NCBI RefSeq assembly: GCF_001855385.1
Contig: NZ_MKIE01000004.1
Location: 124,001-188,000 of the forward strand
DNA length: 64,000 nucleotides
Source of the DNA: Andreesenia angusta
Lineage (GTDB): Bacteria > Bacillota > Clostridia > Tissierellales > Gottschalkiaceae
Direction: 5' to 3'
Positions 32,680-42,561 of this stretch are shown here, in pieces. The stretch's first letter is position 1; every line of letters begins with the position of its first letter. The notes under the pieces were generated by a model. That model made no database searches, had not been told where the DNA came from, and saw only the letters and a program-made list of their open reading frames with translations. A program made the position numbers and the translations under genes.

Positions 32680-34341
32680 CTATTCAAAACAGCTTCCGCC
32701 TATAAACTCCCTTATTATGGAGTTGTCCGGTATCAGTTTTTCGTCTAGCACCTGGAAAAACCTCAAGAGCTTAAGCATTCTAGACGCCTCGGTATATGCA
32801 GGGCTCTCCACAGGTATCGCTTGGAGCAGCGGCTCCGCATACTTCTTCAGCACGCTGACCTCGTAAACTATAGTGGAGTTGAACATGGTGTCAGCTTCCT
32901 CTTGATAAGGGAATATGTTTTTCTCCTCTCCAGCCCTTACAGAAGGCCATGTAAGCAGCGTGTTCTCAGCGTCACTTCCTCTGCTTCTGTTGTCTCTAAT
33001 TATCCTCCTCAGAGTCCTCACGTCCGACACGTAGAGACTGTTGTGGTTGTCCAGATTCAGCTGGGTGAGCGCACTTACGTATATCTTGTACTTGTTCTCT
33101 TTCGGAACAGAGTGCGTCATCTTCTCGTTCAAGCTGTGTATGCCCTCTATTATTATTATGGACTCGTCCTCCATCTTGTACTTGTCTCCCCTGTACTCCC
33201 TCTCCCCTGTCAGGAAGTTGAATCTAGGAAGCTCCACTTCTCTGCCGTCTAGTATCTCCAGCAGATCCTTGTTTAGAAGCTCCACGTCCACAGCCTCTAT
33301 GGCCTCAAAGTCAAACTCGCCGTTCTCGTCTACAGGGGTCTGGTCTCTTCCCACAAAGTAGTCGTCTGCCGATATATTGTATGGCTTTAGCCCAAGCACC
33401 TTGAGCTGTATCGAAAGCCTCTTCGAGAAAGTGGTCTTCCCAGAAGAGCTAGGCCCCGCTATGAGCACTATTTTCTGCTTTTCCTTGTTTTCATATATAT
33501 AGTCAGCTATCCTGCTTATCTTCTTTTCGTGGAGCCCTTCCCCCACGAGTATTACGTCCTTTATATCCCCAGAGGCTATCTTATCGTTTATGGAGCCTAC
33601 GTTGAATATATCCAGTATCTTGGCCCATTCTTTCGTCTCTTTGTAGACAGCTCTCAGCTTAGGCAGTTGCTTAAACTCGGGCACCTTGTCTATCTCTTTT
33701 TTCTCTGGGAGCATTATCAGAAATCCGCCTGGCATGTATTTGAGGTCAAACACATCCAAATAGCCAAGCGACGGAAGCATAGCCCCGTAGAAGTAGTCGT
33801 AAACCCCTCTGCATTTGTAAAGGCTTATCATTCCCTCCGGTGCGTACTTCAGAAGCCTGAGCTTGTCGTCCATGCCGTAGGACTCGAATATCTTCACCGC
33901 CTCTGCCTTAGTGACCTTCACCTTATCTATAGGGCTGTCCTCTTTTATCATCTCTTTCATCTTGGACTTTATCTTCTCTACGTCCTCTTCATTTATCTCT
34001 CTATTGCACTTGAACTCCCCATATATCTCATTGTTTATGGCGTGGTCTACAACCACTTCCACACAGTTGAGAGCCTCTTTCACTGCCAGTATAAACAAGT
34101 AGTTTAAGCTTCTGGCATAGGCTGCGTAGGCTATTCTGTTCATTATATTCAGTGGAACTATAGTGGAGTCCTGCTCTAGCTTAACTTTAAGCTCTGTAAC
34201 CTCTCCGTTGACTACGGCCACAAGGGGGTCTCCCGGCTTCTTTCCACCGCCCAACACCTCTAGAACTGTCGTCCCTTTTTCTACATCTTTTGCATCTATT
34301 GATTTAGGTCCCTTCAAAGTCACTTTTATCATATCGCTCAT
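32680..34341 (-). CDS. Uridine kinase-like nucleoside kinase with TGS/ThrRS-like N-terminus
   Basis: A 553-residue two-part protein common in Clostridia. Residues about 1-65 resemble a TGS domain, and about 65-260 the editing-type domain of threonyl-tRNA synthetase. Residues about 285-550 are a uridine kinase/phosphoribulokinase P-loop domain with GPSSSGKTTFSKRLS, then NISADDYFVGR and IIIIEGIHSLNE. It probably phosphorylates uridine, cytidine or a related nucleoside; the role of the synthetase-like part is unknown. GGGGGATTTTTT precedes the ATG. It is first gene of a two-gene unit with the GerMN lipoprotein. Confidence 0.88.
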   Translation of the reverse strand: MSDMIKVTLKGPKSIDAKDVEKGTTVLEVLGGGKKPGDPLVAVVNGEVTELKVKLEQDSTIVPLNIMNRIAYAAYARSLNYLFILAVKEALNCVEVVVDHAINNEIYGEFKCNREINEEDVEKIKSKMKEMIKEDSPIDKVKVTKAEAVKIFESYGMDDKLRLLKYAPEGMISLYKCRGVYDYFYGAMLPSLGYLDVFDLKYMPGGFLIMLPEKKEIDKVPEFKQLPKLRAVYKETKEWAKILDIFNVGSINDKIASGDIKDVILVGEGLHEKKISRIADYIYENKEKQKIVLIAGPSSSGKTTFSKRLSIQLKVLGLKPYNISADDYFVGRDQTPVDENGEFDFEAIEAVDVELLNKDLLEILDGREVELPRFNFLTGEREYRGDKYKMEDESIIIIEGIHSLNEKMTHSVPKENKYKIYVSALTQLNLDNHNSLYVSDVRTLRRIIRDNRSRGSDAENTLLTWPSVRAGEEKNIFPYQEEADTMFNSTIVYEVSVLKKYAEPLLQAIPVESPAYTEASRMLKLLRFFQVLDEKLIPDNSIIREFIGGSCFE

Positions 34342-34414
34342 AAAAAATCCCCCTATCTATGCTTTAAGCTTAATATAGGATATATACCTTTATTTGCAGT
34401 CTCTAAACCAAAAA

Positions 34415-34609
34415 TCAGTTCAGCTTGCTCTTCTTCAGTACAGTCCTTATGGCCTTTGCAAGCTCCTCATCTGGAAGACCTTTCAGCGCTTTCTTTTCCA
34501 AGCTTTCAGTCTCCTTGAAACTGTCGCTTTCCTCGGTGCTCTCCTGCTTTGAGATTTCCCTGTGCTTTTCTAAGCTCTCTTTTTTCTCTTTGTTTTTCTT
34601 GAAAAACAA
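34415..34609 (-). CDS. Small charged protein (64 aa) after chemoreceptor
   Basis: A 64-residue, Lys/Glu/Ser-rich soluble protein ending GLPDEELAKAIRTVLKKSKL. I do not recognise it. The start is taken as a TTG because GGGGG lies 8 bases before it. The gene begins 12 bases after the chemoreceptor stop and shares its transcript. The only ordered part looks like the C-terminal helix. It could modulate the receptor, or simply be an unrelated passenger. Confidence 0.55.
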   Translation of the reverse strand: MFFKKNKEKKESLEKHREISKQESTEESDSFKETESLEKKALKGLPDEELAKAIRTVLKKSKLN

Positions 34610-34621
34610 GACGCATTCCCC

Positions 34622-36610
34622 CTAAACCTTGAATTTTGAAATCACATCTCCAAGCTCTACAGCAAGCCTCGAGAGCCCTTCGCTTGCATCTGCTATCTCT
34701 TCAACCGATGCTGTCTGTTCCTGTATAGACGCAGTAGCTTCCTCTGTGGATGCTGAGTTCTCTTCAGCTATGGCTGACAAGCTCTCTAGAGTCTCAAGTA
34801 TATCCTCTTTCATTTTTCCCATCTCTATGCTAGAGCCATTCAGCTTTGATATAGAGTCTCCTGTCTTTTCCATGGCCTCTGAGATAAGTCTGTAGTTCTC
34901 CCTACTTCTCTCTACACTCTCTGTCTGCTCCCTGACTATTCCTCCTACAGCTTCCATAGTCGAAACGGCATTTTGAGAGTTTTCCTGAAGTTCGCTGACT
35001 ATCTTCTTTATTTCCCCTGTAGATTCAGACGACTGCTCTGCAAGCTTTCTTATCTCCTCCGCCACTACTGCAAATCCCTTGCCCATCTCCCCGGCCCTTG
35101 CAGCCTCTATTGCGGCATTTAGTGCAAGCAAGTTTGTCTGGTCTGCTATAGATGATATGACTTCGCTAGCCTCGCCTATTTTCTCTGCACTTTCGTTTGT
35201 CTTGACTATTATTCCGTATATCTCTCCTGCGGCGTTGTTGCTCTCTTCTGTCTTTGCTCCTAGCACTTCCATCTCTCCAAGCCCGCTTTCCACTACTTCG
35301 ATTATCTTTTCAGCGCTCTTGTTTAAGCCTTCCAGATACTCCTCGTCCATCTCTATGGCCTTGCCAAGCAATATGGCCTTTTCGGAGCCTTCCTCCGTGC
35401 TTTTAGCTTGATCTGAAGCACCTCTAGCTATGTCCTCTATTGTCTTAGAGACCTCTCCGGCTGCATTTGCAGACTGCTGGGCTGTCGCCGTAAGCTCCTC
35501 AGACGATGAGGAAACCTGCTCAGACGACTGGCTTATCTCGCTGACTATATCCCTCAGATTTTCTGTCATAGTCTGAAGCGCTCTGGCCAACCTGCCTATT
35601 TCATCCTTGTTCTGCATATATATAGCAGGCACATCTTCACTTATGTCAAGCGAAGCTATTTTTTCAGTGTGTAAAACTCCCGCCAGAATAGGCTTTGCAA
35701 TCATATTTCCTATTATGTATACAATCGCTATGCTTATGGCTAAAATTGAAACTGCTATATAGAATATCTTGCTCTGCATCTTCGGAACAGCCGCCATGAC
35801 TTCATCCTCTTCAGCAGTTATGACCAGCGACCAGTCTGTACCTTTCACCTTTGCAAAGCTTGCGTACATCTCTTTCCCATTCAGGCTGTATTTCCCTATG
35901 CCTGTTTCATCAGATACTATCCTCTTGAACATTTCGGCAGCGCTCTTGAGACTGGAATCTGATTCAGATTCCGCTATGAGGTTGACCTGCTCTGTAACGT
36001 TTTCTCTGTTTGGATGTGCCACCATAGTTCCTTCGCTGTTTATCATATAGGCATATCCATTCTCTCCATATCCTATGTCGTCAGTGATTTCCGAAAGCAC
36101 GTTTCCATCCCTTCTGCCCACTAGCGCCCCTACTACGCTGTCTCCAGATTTTATAGGTGCCGCATACATTATGACCGGCTCTCCTGTGACTCTGCTTATT
36201 ATGACGTCGGAAACCACTACATCTCCACCAAGAGCTTTCTTTACATAGTCCCTGTCTCCTAAGTCCGCTGTACTCCCGTCTGTATACTTTGCGACACCGT
36301 CAAGCCCTACAACTCCTATGTCCATAAATCCTGTGCTCTCCACATACGGCTTTATGACAGACTTCTGAATTTCCCAGTCCATGCTCTTTACACCTTGGTC
36401 CATAGAGACCACCTCTATAGTCCTCTTCTGTATACCCACTCTGGATTCCAGGGCTTTAGCCGATTCATCCGAAAGTAGATTGAGTCCATTTTCAACACTT
36501 TCGGTCAAAGCCAGTCTCGACTCCCTCAGTGAAGCGTAGCCTAAGCTTATGGACAGAATAAGCACAAGAACTCCAAAGTAAAGTATAAGTTTCGTCTTCA
36601 AACTCTTCAA
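34622..36610 (-). CDS. Methyl-accepting chemotaxis protein with dCache-type sensor
   Basis: A 662-residue receptor: an N-terminal helix (residues about 9-28) and an extracytoplasmic double-Cache sensor of about 250 residues ([54 protein letters not shown]) are followed by a second helix (about 280-302), HAMP and the signalling coiled coil. The hairpin core reads [20 protein letters not shown], then [20 protein letters not shown]. dCache receptors usually bind amino acids or other small metabolites. It is followed by a 64-residue small gene. It is distinct in sensor type from the receptor at 5600-7309. Confidence 0.93.
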   Translation of the reverse strand: MKSLKTKLILYFGVLVLILSISLGYASLRESRLALTESVENGLNLLSDESAKALESRVGIQKRTIEVVSMDQGVKSMDWEIQKSVIKPYVESTGFMDIGVVGLDGVAKYTDGSTADLGDRDYVKKALGGDVVVSDVIISRVTGEPVIMYAAPIKSGDSVVGALVGRRDGNVLSEITDDIGYGENGYAYMINSEGTMVAHPNRENVTEQVNLIAESESDSSLKSAAEMFKRIVSDETGIGKYSLNGKEMYASFAKVKGTDWSLVITAEEDEVMAAVPKMQSKIFYIAVSILAISIAIVYIIGNMIAKPILAGVLHTEKIASLDISEDVPAIYMQNKDEIGRLARALQTMTENLRDIVSEISQSSEQVSSSSEELTATAQQSANAAGEVSKTIEDIARGASDQAKSTEEGSEKAILLGKAIEMDEEYLEGLNKSAEKIIEVVESGLGEMEVLGAKTEESNNAAGEIYGIIVKTNESAEKIGEASEVISSIADQTNLLALNAAIEAARAGEMGKGFAVVAEEIRKLAEQSSESTGEIKKIVSELQENSQNAVSTMEAVGGIVREQTESVERSRENYRLISEAMEKTGDSISKLNGSSIEMGKMKEDILETLESLSAIAEENSASTEEATASIQEQTASVEEIADASEGLSRLAVELGDVISKFKV

Positions 36611-36653
36611 ATTATCATCTCCTTTTCATCAAAATATTATACATTATATACAT

Positions 36654-36710
36654 AAAAAAATATAGCTGATACCCAACCTTAGTCTGTGTTCTAGGTTGAG
36701 CATCAGCTAT
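36654..36710 (-). terminator. Terminator of the VanW gene
   Basis: A long imperfect stem: ATAGCTGAT plus CAACCT (36662-36679) pairs with AGGTTG plus ATCAGCTAT (36693-36710), with a 3x3 internal loop. Seven T follow on the minus strand. Confidence 0.85.
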
Positions 36711-36719
36711 TCTTTTAAA

Positions 36720-38135
36720 TTACATTCCGTATATGCTTACAGTCACCGAGTTAGATGTAGTGGAAGCCTTTATCTTTAGGGGGTAAGACGTGTTGTTTCT
36801 GAACTTGAAGTCCAAAGCATAGTCTGCTACAGTAGCATCTCTACCCCTTGGAACATACGATACAGGCTGGGAGTGCGGATGTCTTTCCACAACCTGAAGT
36901 CCCGCATTTAACACTGCATTGTAAAGCGTCGAAGATGTCTGACAAACTCCTCCTCCTACTCCTAGCACGAATTTGCCTCCTGATATCACTATCGACTCTC
37001 TGTACCCATTCGCTTTGTTCTTCAGCCCTGTAGCTCCATTGAAAGAAAAAACTGTTCCAGGTGCAACTGTCCTTCCATTTATAGACCTTGCAGAGAGAGC
37101 TATGTTGTAGTTCCTATTTGTGTCCCTCGCTGAAAAATAAGTTGTATAGCTACCAAGAAGCCTCTCCTGTCCGAACTTCCAGACAGTAGCCCCGTCTTTC
37201 ACTATAACTGAGTTTCTCCACTTATTGCCCTCTGCTATTGCGCTGCTTAGATCGTCAAAAAGTCCAAGCGAAACGCCTGCCTGTAGGACTCTGTATTTGT
37301 GGTCTCCGAACTTCCAAACAGTGCTGCCTTGGTAGACAACTGTGGATTTGTTCCACTTTACAGCTTCAGCTATGGCCTCTGCCTTTGTGTTGAAGAGCCC
37401 AAGGTCTGCTTTTCCCTGCATCACCCTGTACTTGTGGTCTCCGAACTTCCAAACAGTGCTGCCTTCGTGCACTACTGTGGAGTTGTTCCACTTTACAGCT
37501 TCAGCTATGGCCTCTGCCTTTGTGTTGAAAAGCCCAAGGTCTGCTTTCCCCTGCATCACTCTGTACTTGTGGTCTCCAAACTTCCAAACAGTGCTGCCTT
37601 CGTGCACTACTGTGGAGTTATTCCACTTTACAGCTTCTGCTATGGCCTCTGCCTTTGTGTTGAAGAGCCCAAGGTCTGCTTTCCCCTGCATCACCCTGTA
37701 CTTGTGGTCTCCAAATCTCCAAACTATTTCGCCATTGTGAGCTATATGTGAATTGTTCCACTTTACAGCTTCAGCCACCGCCTCTGACTTGCTTGAAAAT
37801 GTCCAGTTTGAAAGATGTACTTCCCCTTGGTACACCTTGTAGAGCTGGTCTCCAAATCTCCAGACAGCTTCACCTTCAAACTCTACAACTGAATTTGCCC
37901 ACTTTACAGCTTCCGCTATGGCCTCTTTAAGGCTTCCGAAAGTTCCAAGCTCTACTCCATTTTGAAGCACTTTGTAGCCCGTTTCCTCCGCTTCAACCGC
38001 AAGATCTACTTCAACTTTTTCCTGAACTTTTTCCTGCTCTACTCCAGGTTCTGGATTGGCAAATCCCAGCTGAGTCAATATAACTGGAACAGTGCAAATT
38101 ATCGCAATTATTTTTTTTCTCTTCAAACCCTTCAC
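36720..38135 (-). CDS. Exported VanW-domain protein with about six 45-residue repeats
   Basis: A 471-residue secreted or surface protein. A Lys/Arg-rich signal peptide (about 1-26) is followed by six related repeats of roughly 45 residues (about 55-325), each with a core like WKFGDHKYRVMQGK and AEAIAEAVKWNNS. The C-terminus is a VanW domain (about 335-471) with the family motif GGGVCQTSSTLYNAVLNAGL and VERHPHSQPVSYVPRG. VanW domains are cell-wall associated, first seen beside vancomycin-resistance genes; their activity is not settled. The central repeats are almost identical at the DNA level, so copy number may vary between strains. It is monocistronic. Confidence 0.88.
   Translation of the reverse strand: MKGLKRKKIIAIICTVPVILTQLGFANPEPGVEQEKVQEKVEVDLAVEAEETGYKVLQNGVELGTFGSLKEAIAEAVKWANSVVEFEGEAVWRFGDQLYKVYQGEVHLSNWTFSSKSEAVAEAVKWNNSHIAHNGEIVWRFGDHKYRVMQGKADLGLFNTKAEAIAEAVKWNNSTVVHEGSTVWKFGDHKYRVMQGKADLGLFNTKAEAIAEAVKWNNSTVVHEGSTVWKFGDHKYRVMQGKADLGLFNTKAEAIAEAVKWNKSTVVYQGSTVWKFGDHKYRVLQAGVSLGLFDDLSSAIAEGNKWRNSVIVKDGATVWKFGQERLLGSYTTYFSARDTNRNYNIALSARSINGRTVAPGTVFSFNGATGLKNKANGYRESIVISGGKFVLGVGGGVCQTSSTLYNAVLNAGLQVVERHPHSQPVSYVPRGRDATVADYALDFKFRNNTSYPLKIKASTTSNSVTVSIYGM
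37296..37835 (-). repeat. Tandem 135-bp repeats inside the VanW gene
   Basis: Four consecutive 135-bp units begin at 37296, 37431, 37566 and 37701. The middle ones are nearly identical; the outer ones diverge. More decayed units extend on both sides at the protein level. Each unit encodes 45 residues of the VanW protein. Confidence 0.9.
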
Positions 38136-38194
38136 CTTCTTTTTCTATTATTAACTTAATCTTATCCCCATTTGTGTAATTATACCCTCTTTAA

Positions 38195-38650
38195 TTAGAT
38201 ATTAACAGTGTATTCTTGAAGCTGTCCATCTTTATATATGAACTTGGCTGAAAAAAATTCATAGCGCTTCATCCAGTCCAAAAATAGCCTATCTCCTTCC
38301 CAGAGGTCTAATCTCTCTACATCGCTCTTCTCTACCCAGTGAAGCTCTCCTTCGTCAGATTCAGAAATCTCCCCGGCGAATTCATGGGCAGAGTAAAGAA
38401 AAGTGTACCAGTCCTCCACTCCGTCAAACAGAGGAAATGTCATGACGCCTCTAAGCACTGGATGCTTTATCTCTAGCCCACTCTCTTCTTTCACTTCTCT
38501 TATTACGCATTCATCTGGGGACTCCCCCGGCTCTAGCTTTCCTCCAAGGCCTATGTACTTGCCCTTGTGAACATCGTTTTTCTTCTTGTTTCTATGTAGA
38601 AAAAGCATTTTGCCGTCTTTTTCTATATAGCAAAGTGTCGTAAGCTTCAT
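38195..38650 (-). CDS. NUDIX hydrolase (MutT-like)
   Basis: A 151-residue NUDIX protein. The box GGKLEPGESPDECVIREVKE continues ESGLEI, matching GX5EX7REUXEEXGU near residues 36-58. The text MLFLHRNKKKNDVHKGKYIG is typical of 8-oxo-dGTP diphosphatase-like MutT/Nudt1 relatives. It probably hydrolyses oxidised nucleotides or other nucleoside diphosphate derivatives. Its ATG overlaps the thpR stop by four bases. Confidence 0.9.
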   Translation of the reverse strand: MKLTTLCYIEKDGKMLFLHRNKKKNDVHKGKYIGLGGKLEPGESPDECVIREVKEESGLEIKHPVLRGVMTFPLFDGVEDWYTFLYSAHEFAGEISESDEGELHWVEKSDVERLDLWEGDRLFLDWMKRYEFFSAKFIYKDGQLQEYTVNI

Positions 38651-39207
38651 ATTTCGAACTCCTTTAGGGGAACATATACTCTTCTGTTGTCTTCCCGCTT
38701 GCTTTCAAATAGTGTTATGCTCCTCACCTCTATTTCTTGAAACTCTGGTTTTTCGGCTTCAGCTTCGATGTCTTCTATTCCCATCTCAAAGCTGATGTCG
38801 TTTCCCAGCGTTATATGAGGCGTATAGCCCCGCCTTTCACCCTTAAACCCTATGCTCATAGCTACTACCTCTACTTGGCTGTAGACCGAGTTCAGCGCAT
38901 CTGTATCACCCTTCAGTCCAAGATATACCACCTTTGTCTTTTCGTTTTTCATAAAAGCCCTGAGCCCTGAAATTGAAAGTGAAAAGCTAATTGCTTTCAC
39001 ACCCCTCAGAACTTCCTCCAGTTTCTCCAGCTTTTCAAGTTCCGTATTTCCAAGGTACTTTATGGTTATATGGTAGTTGTCTGGATCCTTCCACTTTCCC
39101 TTGAGAGCCATTTTTTTAAGCGATTCTGCATATCTGCCTATCTCTGTTTTAAGACTCTCTTCAAGGTCTATGCCTATAAAAAGCGTCTTGCATCCCTCGT
39201 CACTCAA
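38647..39207 (-). CDS. thpR: RNA 2',3'-cyclic phosphodiesterase
   Basis: A protein of about 186 residues in the 2H phosphoesterase family, with two HxT motifs, HITIKYLG near residue 45 and HITLGND near 125. It opens 2',3'-cyclic phosphates at RNA ends (LigT/ThpR). The start is taken as the TTG at 39207, 8 bases after AGGAGG; the GTG further upstream overlaps that ribosome binding site. The start lies inside the end of the histidine kinase gene, and the stop overlaps the NUDIX gene, so four genes 41300-38195 are one coupled operon. Confidence 0.9.
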   Translation of the reverse strand: MSDEGCKTLFIGIDLEESLKTEIGRYAESLKKMALKGKWKDPDNYHITIKYLGNTELEKLEKLEEVLRGVKAISFSLSISGLRAFMKNEKTKVVYLGLKGDTDALNSVYSQVEVVAMSIGFKGERRGYTPHITLGNDISFEMGIEDIEAEAEKPEFQEIEVRSITLFESKREDNRRVYVPLKEFEI

Positions 39208-40642
39208 GCTTTCCACCTCCTAACTCAAACCAGAACTCACTTCCCTTGCCTTCCTCACTATCAACTCCACAGCTGCCCCCATGCATCTCGACTACCGACT
39301 TTACTATTGAAAGTCCAAGTCCTGTGCCTATTCTTGCCCTCTTGTGCACCTTGTCAAGCTTGTAGTATCTTTCCCATATATTCCCTAGCTGATCCTTCGG
39401 TATGCCCTCTCCGCTGTCCACTACAGAAACTTTAACTTTATCTTTCGATATACTCTGAACAACCTTTATCCTGTTGTCCTCCCCTGTATGTGTTATGGCG
39501 TTTCCCAGCAGATTGTATATCACCTGAGATATCTTGAGTTCGTCTGCGTAAACCCAAGCGTCCTCTTCAGCTAAAAACTCTATGCTGTACCCCTTGGACT
39601 CTGTCAGCTTCGAGCATCTGTCTATGGTCCTCTCTATAAGTTCAGTCAAGTTTACTCTTGTCAGCTCAAGGCTCTCTGTTCCAGACTGTATCTTGGATAT
39701 GCTCAGCACATCTGTCACAAGCCTGTTCAGCCTGTTTGCCTCGTCTATAACCACCTGCATGTTTTCAGGCGTGTTCTCCCCCGGAAGATCCCTCATGGCC
39801 TCGCTGTATCCTATTATCATGGTCAGAGGAGTCTTTAAGTCGTGAGATATATTCGCCACCAACTCTCGCTGTAGCTTCTCGGCCTTCGAAAGCTCCTCCA
39901 CTGCGCTGTTGAGTGTATCTCCAAGCTCCACAACCTCTCTGTAGCCTGAGCCCTCGAATCTCACATCTTGCCCGGCATCTACTATAGTCTTGGCCGCATC
40001 GTTTATTCTCATCAGCGGGTCTGCTATCTTCTTTGAAAGCAGTATCGCGAGTCCTGCGGCGGCAACTACGAGCATTCCCGTTACATAGAGCAGCTGTGTC
40101 CTCAGAGTAGACACGGTGGTGTCTATTGGAGTTATCACAGAGTCCACGAACAGCATCTGCTTCTGTCCTGAGCTGTCCTCTACTACGTTTGCATACACTA
40201 TGCTCTTCACTTCTCCTTTTTGAGGGGCTTCTTCTCTTACCCCTAAGGGCTCTGGCTTTAAAAACTGATAGCTCTTCAGCACTCCTTCTTCAGATTCTAC
40301 AGCCTGCATATATATCTTCCCAATCTCTTCGCTTGAAAGCTTTTCCAGCACAGAGTCGTGCGACCTATCCGACCTTATAAAGAGACTCCCGTCCTGACCC
40401 ACTATGCTTACAGAGACTTCTTCCTGAAGCGATACCTCATCTACAATGGCCTCTAGATTTTCAGATTCAAATTCAGACTCAACATATTCCGCTGTTTCTA
40501 GAACGCTCTTTACCTTTATTCGTTCGTAGAACTCGTCTAAAAACACAGTCTGCACAACCCATAGAATGGCCGTTATAAACATCACAAAACAAGTCAAGTA
40601 CAAAATCAGCTTCCATTTTATGCTAAGCTCCTTCCGTCTCAA
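39200..40642 (-). CDS. Membrane sensor histidine kinase
   Basis: A 480-residue kinase. Membrane helices lie at about 13-33 and 185-205, flanking an extracytoplasmic domain of about 150 residues. HAMP is at about 206-260, and the dimerisation/phosphoacceptor helix has NISHDLKTPLTMIIGYSEAM (phospho-His near 275). The ATPase domain follows with N-box NLLGNAITHTG, G1 VVDSGEGIP and G2 IGTGLGLSIVKSVVEMHG. It pairs with the response regulator upstream, whose end it overlaps by 20 bases. The signal is unknown. Confidence 0.94.
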   Translation of the reverse strand: MRRKELSIKWKLILYLTCFVMFITAILWVVQTVFLDEFYERIKVKSVLETAEYVESEFESENLEAIVDEVSLQEEVSVSIVGQDGSLFIRSDRSHDSVLEKLSSEEIGKIYMQAVESEEGVLKSYQFLKPEPLGVREEAPQKGEVKSIVYANVVEDSSGQKQMLFVDSVITPIDTTVSTLRTQLLYVTGMLVVAAAGLAILLSKKIADPLMRINDAAKTIVDAGQDVRFEGSGYREVVELGDTLNSAVEELSKAEKLQRELVANISHDLKTPLTMIIGYSEAMRDLPGENTPENMQVVIDEANRLNRLVTDVLSISKIQSGTESLELTRVNLTELIERTIDRCSKLTESKGYSIEFLAEEDAWVYADELKISQVIYNLLGNAITHTGEDNRIKVVQSISKDKVKVSVVDSGEGIPKDQLGNIWERYYKLDKVHKRARIGTGLGLSIVKSVVEMHGGSCGVDSEEGKGSEFWFELGGGKLE

Positions 40643-41300
40643 ACCTATAACCCACTCCTCTCAGTGTGACTATGTGCTTGCTGCAGTCCCCAAGCCTTTT
40701 TCTAAGCAGCTTTATATGGGTGTCAAGTGTCCTGTCGTCACCATAGAAATCGTACCCCCATACCTCTGTTATAAGCTTCTCTCTTGTAAGTGCTATATTC
40801 CTGTTTTTAACCATGTAGGACAGCAGCTCATACTCCTTTGGAGAAAGGTCTATTCTGACACCGTCAAGCTTGGCTGTCCTGGCTGTGAAGTCGACCTCCA
40901 GCCCATCGCATTCAAATTTCTCTCTGGCCAGCTCCGACTTCCTTCCCCGCCCTATAACAGCTCCAACTCTCATCATCAGCTCTTTCGGCGAGAAGGGCTT
41001 CACTACGTAGTCGTCCACTCCAAGCTCGAACCCGTGTATCCTGTCGTACTCCTCGCCTCTGGCCGAAAGCATTATGACCGGAACGTCCGAGGTCTTCCTT
41101 ATCTCCTTGCAAGTCGAAAATCCGTCTAGCTCCGGCATCATTACGTCTAGCACAATCAAATCTATGCTTTCGCGCCCTAATATCTCTATGGCCTCTATCC
41201 CATTTCCAGCTTCGCATACGCTGTATCCCTCGAACTCCGCGTATTTTTTTATAAGCTCTCTTATCTTCTCCTCATCGTCCACTACAAGTATCCTGTGCAT
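40623..41300 (-). CDS. OmpR/PhoB-family response regulator
   Basis: A 225-residue regulator. The receiver domain (about 1-115) has acidic DDEEK, the phospho-acceptor in LIVLDVMMPELDGF, Ser in MLSARG and Lys in VVKPFSPKEL. The C-terminal winged helix (about 128-225) has LSPKEYELLSYMVKNRNIAL and RTLDTHIKLLRKRLG, typical of OmpR/PhoB. It is the first gene of an operon with its histidine kinase, thpR and a NUDIX hydrolase; the last two may be passengers or targets of repair of nucleotide damage. Confidence 0.95.
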   Translation of the reverse strand: MHRILVVDDEEKIRELIKKYAEFEGYSVCEAGNGIEAIEILGRESIDLIVLDVMMPELDGFSTCKEIRKTSDVPVIMLSARGEEYDRIHGFELGVDDYVVKPFSPKELMMRVGAVIGRGRKSELAREKFECDGLEVDFTARTAKLDGVRIDLSPKEYELLSYMVKNRNIALTREKLITEVWGYDFYGDDRTLDTHIKLLRKRLGDCSKHIVTLRGVGYRFETEGA

Positions 41301-41372
41301 CTGTCTATCCTCTCCAAACTTATATTTATTCTATTATTATACCCTTTTCCCTCAAAAATAAAAGTGTGGAGC

Positions 41373-41401
41373 TTTCCAAAAGCTTTACACTGGGCTATAA
41401 T
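41373..41401 (+). promoter_or_regulatory. Promoter of peptidase-tRNA unit
   Basis: TTTCCA (41373-41378), a 17-base spacer and a perfect TATAAT (41396-41401), 30 bases before the peptidase start. An imperfect AGCTTT/AAAGCT inverted repeat lies within it. Confidence 0.55.
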
Positions 41402-41431
41402 CGACTTATATAGAACGTTGGAGGTGCTTGT

Positions 41432-42544
41432 ATGATAGACAGAGAAAGACTTTTAAATAGATTTTTAAGATATGTTCAAATAGACAGCGAAACCGGAAAC
41501 GAGCTAGAGATGGCAGAGCTGCTTTCAGCTGAGCTTTCAGCGCTTGGATTAAGAGTGGATAGAGATGACGCCGGTGAAAAATCAAACAGCAACGGATACA
41601 ATGTATACGGCTTTCTAGCGGGCGATTCAGAGTCTGAGCCTATACTACTCTCGGCCCATATGGACACTGTATCTCCCGGAGCGGGAGTGGTGCCAGTTGT
41701 GGAAAGCGGAGTGGTGAGATCAGACGGATCCACAGTGCTCGGTGGCGATGACAAGAGCGGAATAGCCATAATAATGGAGTGCATCGAGACCATAGTGGAA
41801 AAAAATATAGAGAGACGACCGATAGAAGTCGTTTTCACCATCTGTGAAGAGGGGGGGCTGAATGGAGCCAAGAACCTGGATGTATCTAAGCTGAGCGCCA
41901 AGCATGGAATTGCAATAGACTCCGGTGGCCCTATAGGCACTATATACAACAGCGGCCCTTCCCAGGACAGCTTTCATGTCAAGATCATCGGGAAAACGGC
42001 CCATGCCGGAATGGAACCTGAAAAAGGAGTTAGCGCCATAGGGATAGCTGCAGAGGCCATTTCGTCCATGCCCCTCTACAGGGTAGACGAAGACACTACA
42101 GCCAATATAGGTACAATTTCGGGAGGAGTCGCTACAAATATAATAGCTTCAGATGTGGTCATAACCGCGGAAGCTAGAAGCAAATACAACGAAAAGCTAG
42201 ACCCCCAAAGCGAGACTATGAAGCGCATATTCGAAGATACGGCATCAGAAATGGGCGGGAAGGCCGTAGTGAATGTCAAGAGGGAGTACGGCGCTTTCAA
42301 TGTCCCAGAAAGTCAACCGTTTGTATCGGAGCTGAAAGACGCTTTTTCTAGAGCCGGATTCGACCCGGTGTGCAAGTATGTAGGTGGCGGCGGCGATGCA
42401 AATATCTACTTTGAGCACGGAATAAATGTGGTGAACATATCCTCGGGAATGACAGATGTCCACACTGTAAAAGAGTCTATAAGAATTGAAGATATGTACA
42501 GTTGTTCTAAAGTCTTGCTTGACTTTTTAGCTTCCATATTGTAG
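41432..42544 (+). CDS. M20-family peptidase (PepT-like)
   Basis: A 370-residue metallopeptidase of the M20/M25/M40 family, close to tripeptidase T-like proteins. It has SAHMDTVSPG (first zinc ligands), GGDDKSG, the catalytic FTICEEGG and the dimerisation (lid) domain beginning KIIGKTAHAGMEPEKG. GGAGG precedes the ATG. It probably trims tripeptides or other short peptides in the cytoplasm, consistent with an amino-acid-fermenting lifestyle. A tRNA gene follows 17 bases after its stop with no promoter in between. Confidence 0.9.
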   Translation: MIDRERLLNRFLRYVQIDSETGNELEMAELLSAELSALGLRVDRDDAGEKSNSNGYNVYGFLAGDSESEPILLSAHMDTVSPGAGVVPVVESGVVRSDGSTVLGGDDKSGIAIIMECIETIVEKNIERRPIEVVFTICEEGGLNGAKNLDVSKLSAKHGIAIDSGGPIGTIYNSGPSQDSFHVKIIGKTAHAGMEPEKGVSAIGIAAEAISSMPLYRVDEDTTANIGTISGGVATNIIASDVVITAEARSKYNEKLDPQSETMKRIFEDTASEMGGKAVVNVKREYGAFNVPESQPFVSELKDAFSRAGFDPVCKYVGGGGDANIYFEHGINVVNISSGMTDVHTVKESIRIEDMYSCSKVLLDFLASIL

Positions 42545-42561
42545 AATTTGTCTATACATGT

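Noticed and set aside
37299-37751. Long open frames on the plus strand opposite the VanW repeats
   Set aside because: They mirror the repeat units of the real minus-strand gene, lack ribosome binding sites and have no recognisable protein features.
37296-37835. Possible CRISPR-like repeat array
   Set aside because: Units are 135 bp, in frame, without variable spacers, and encode the VanW repeat.
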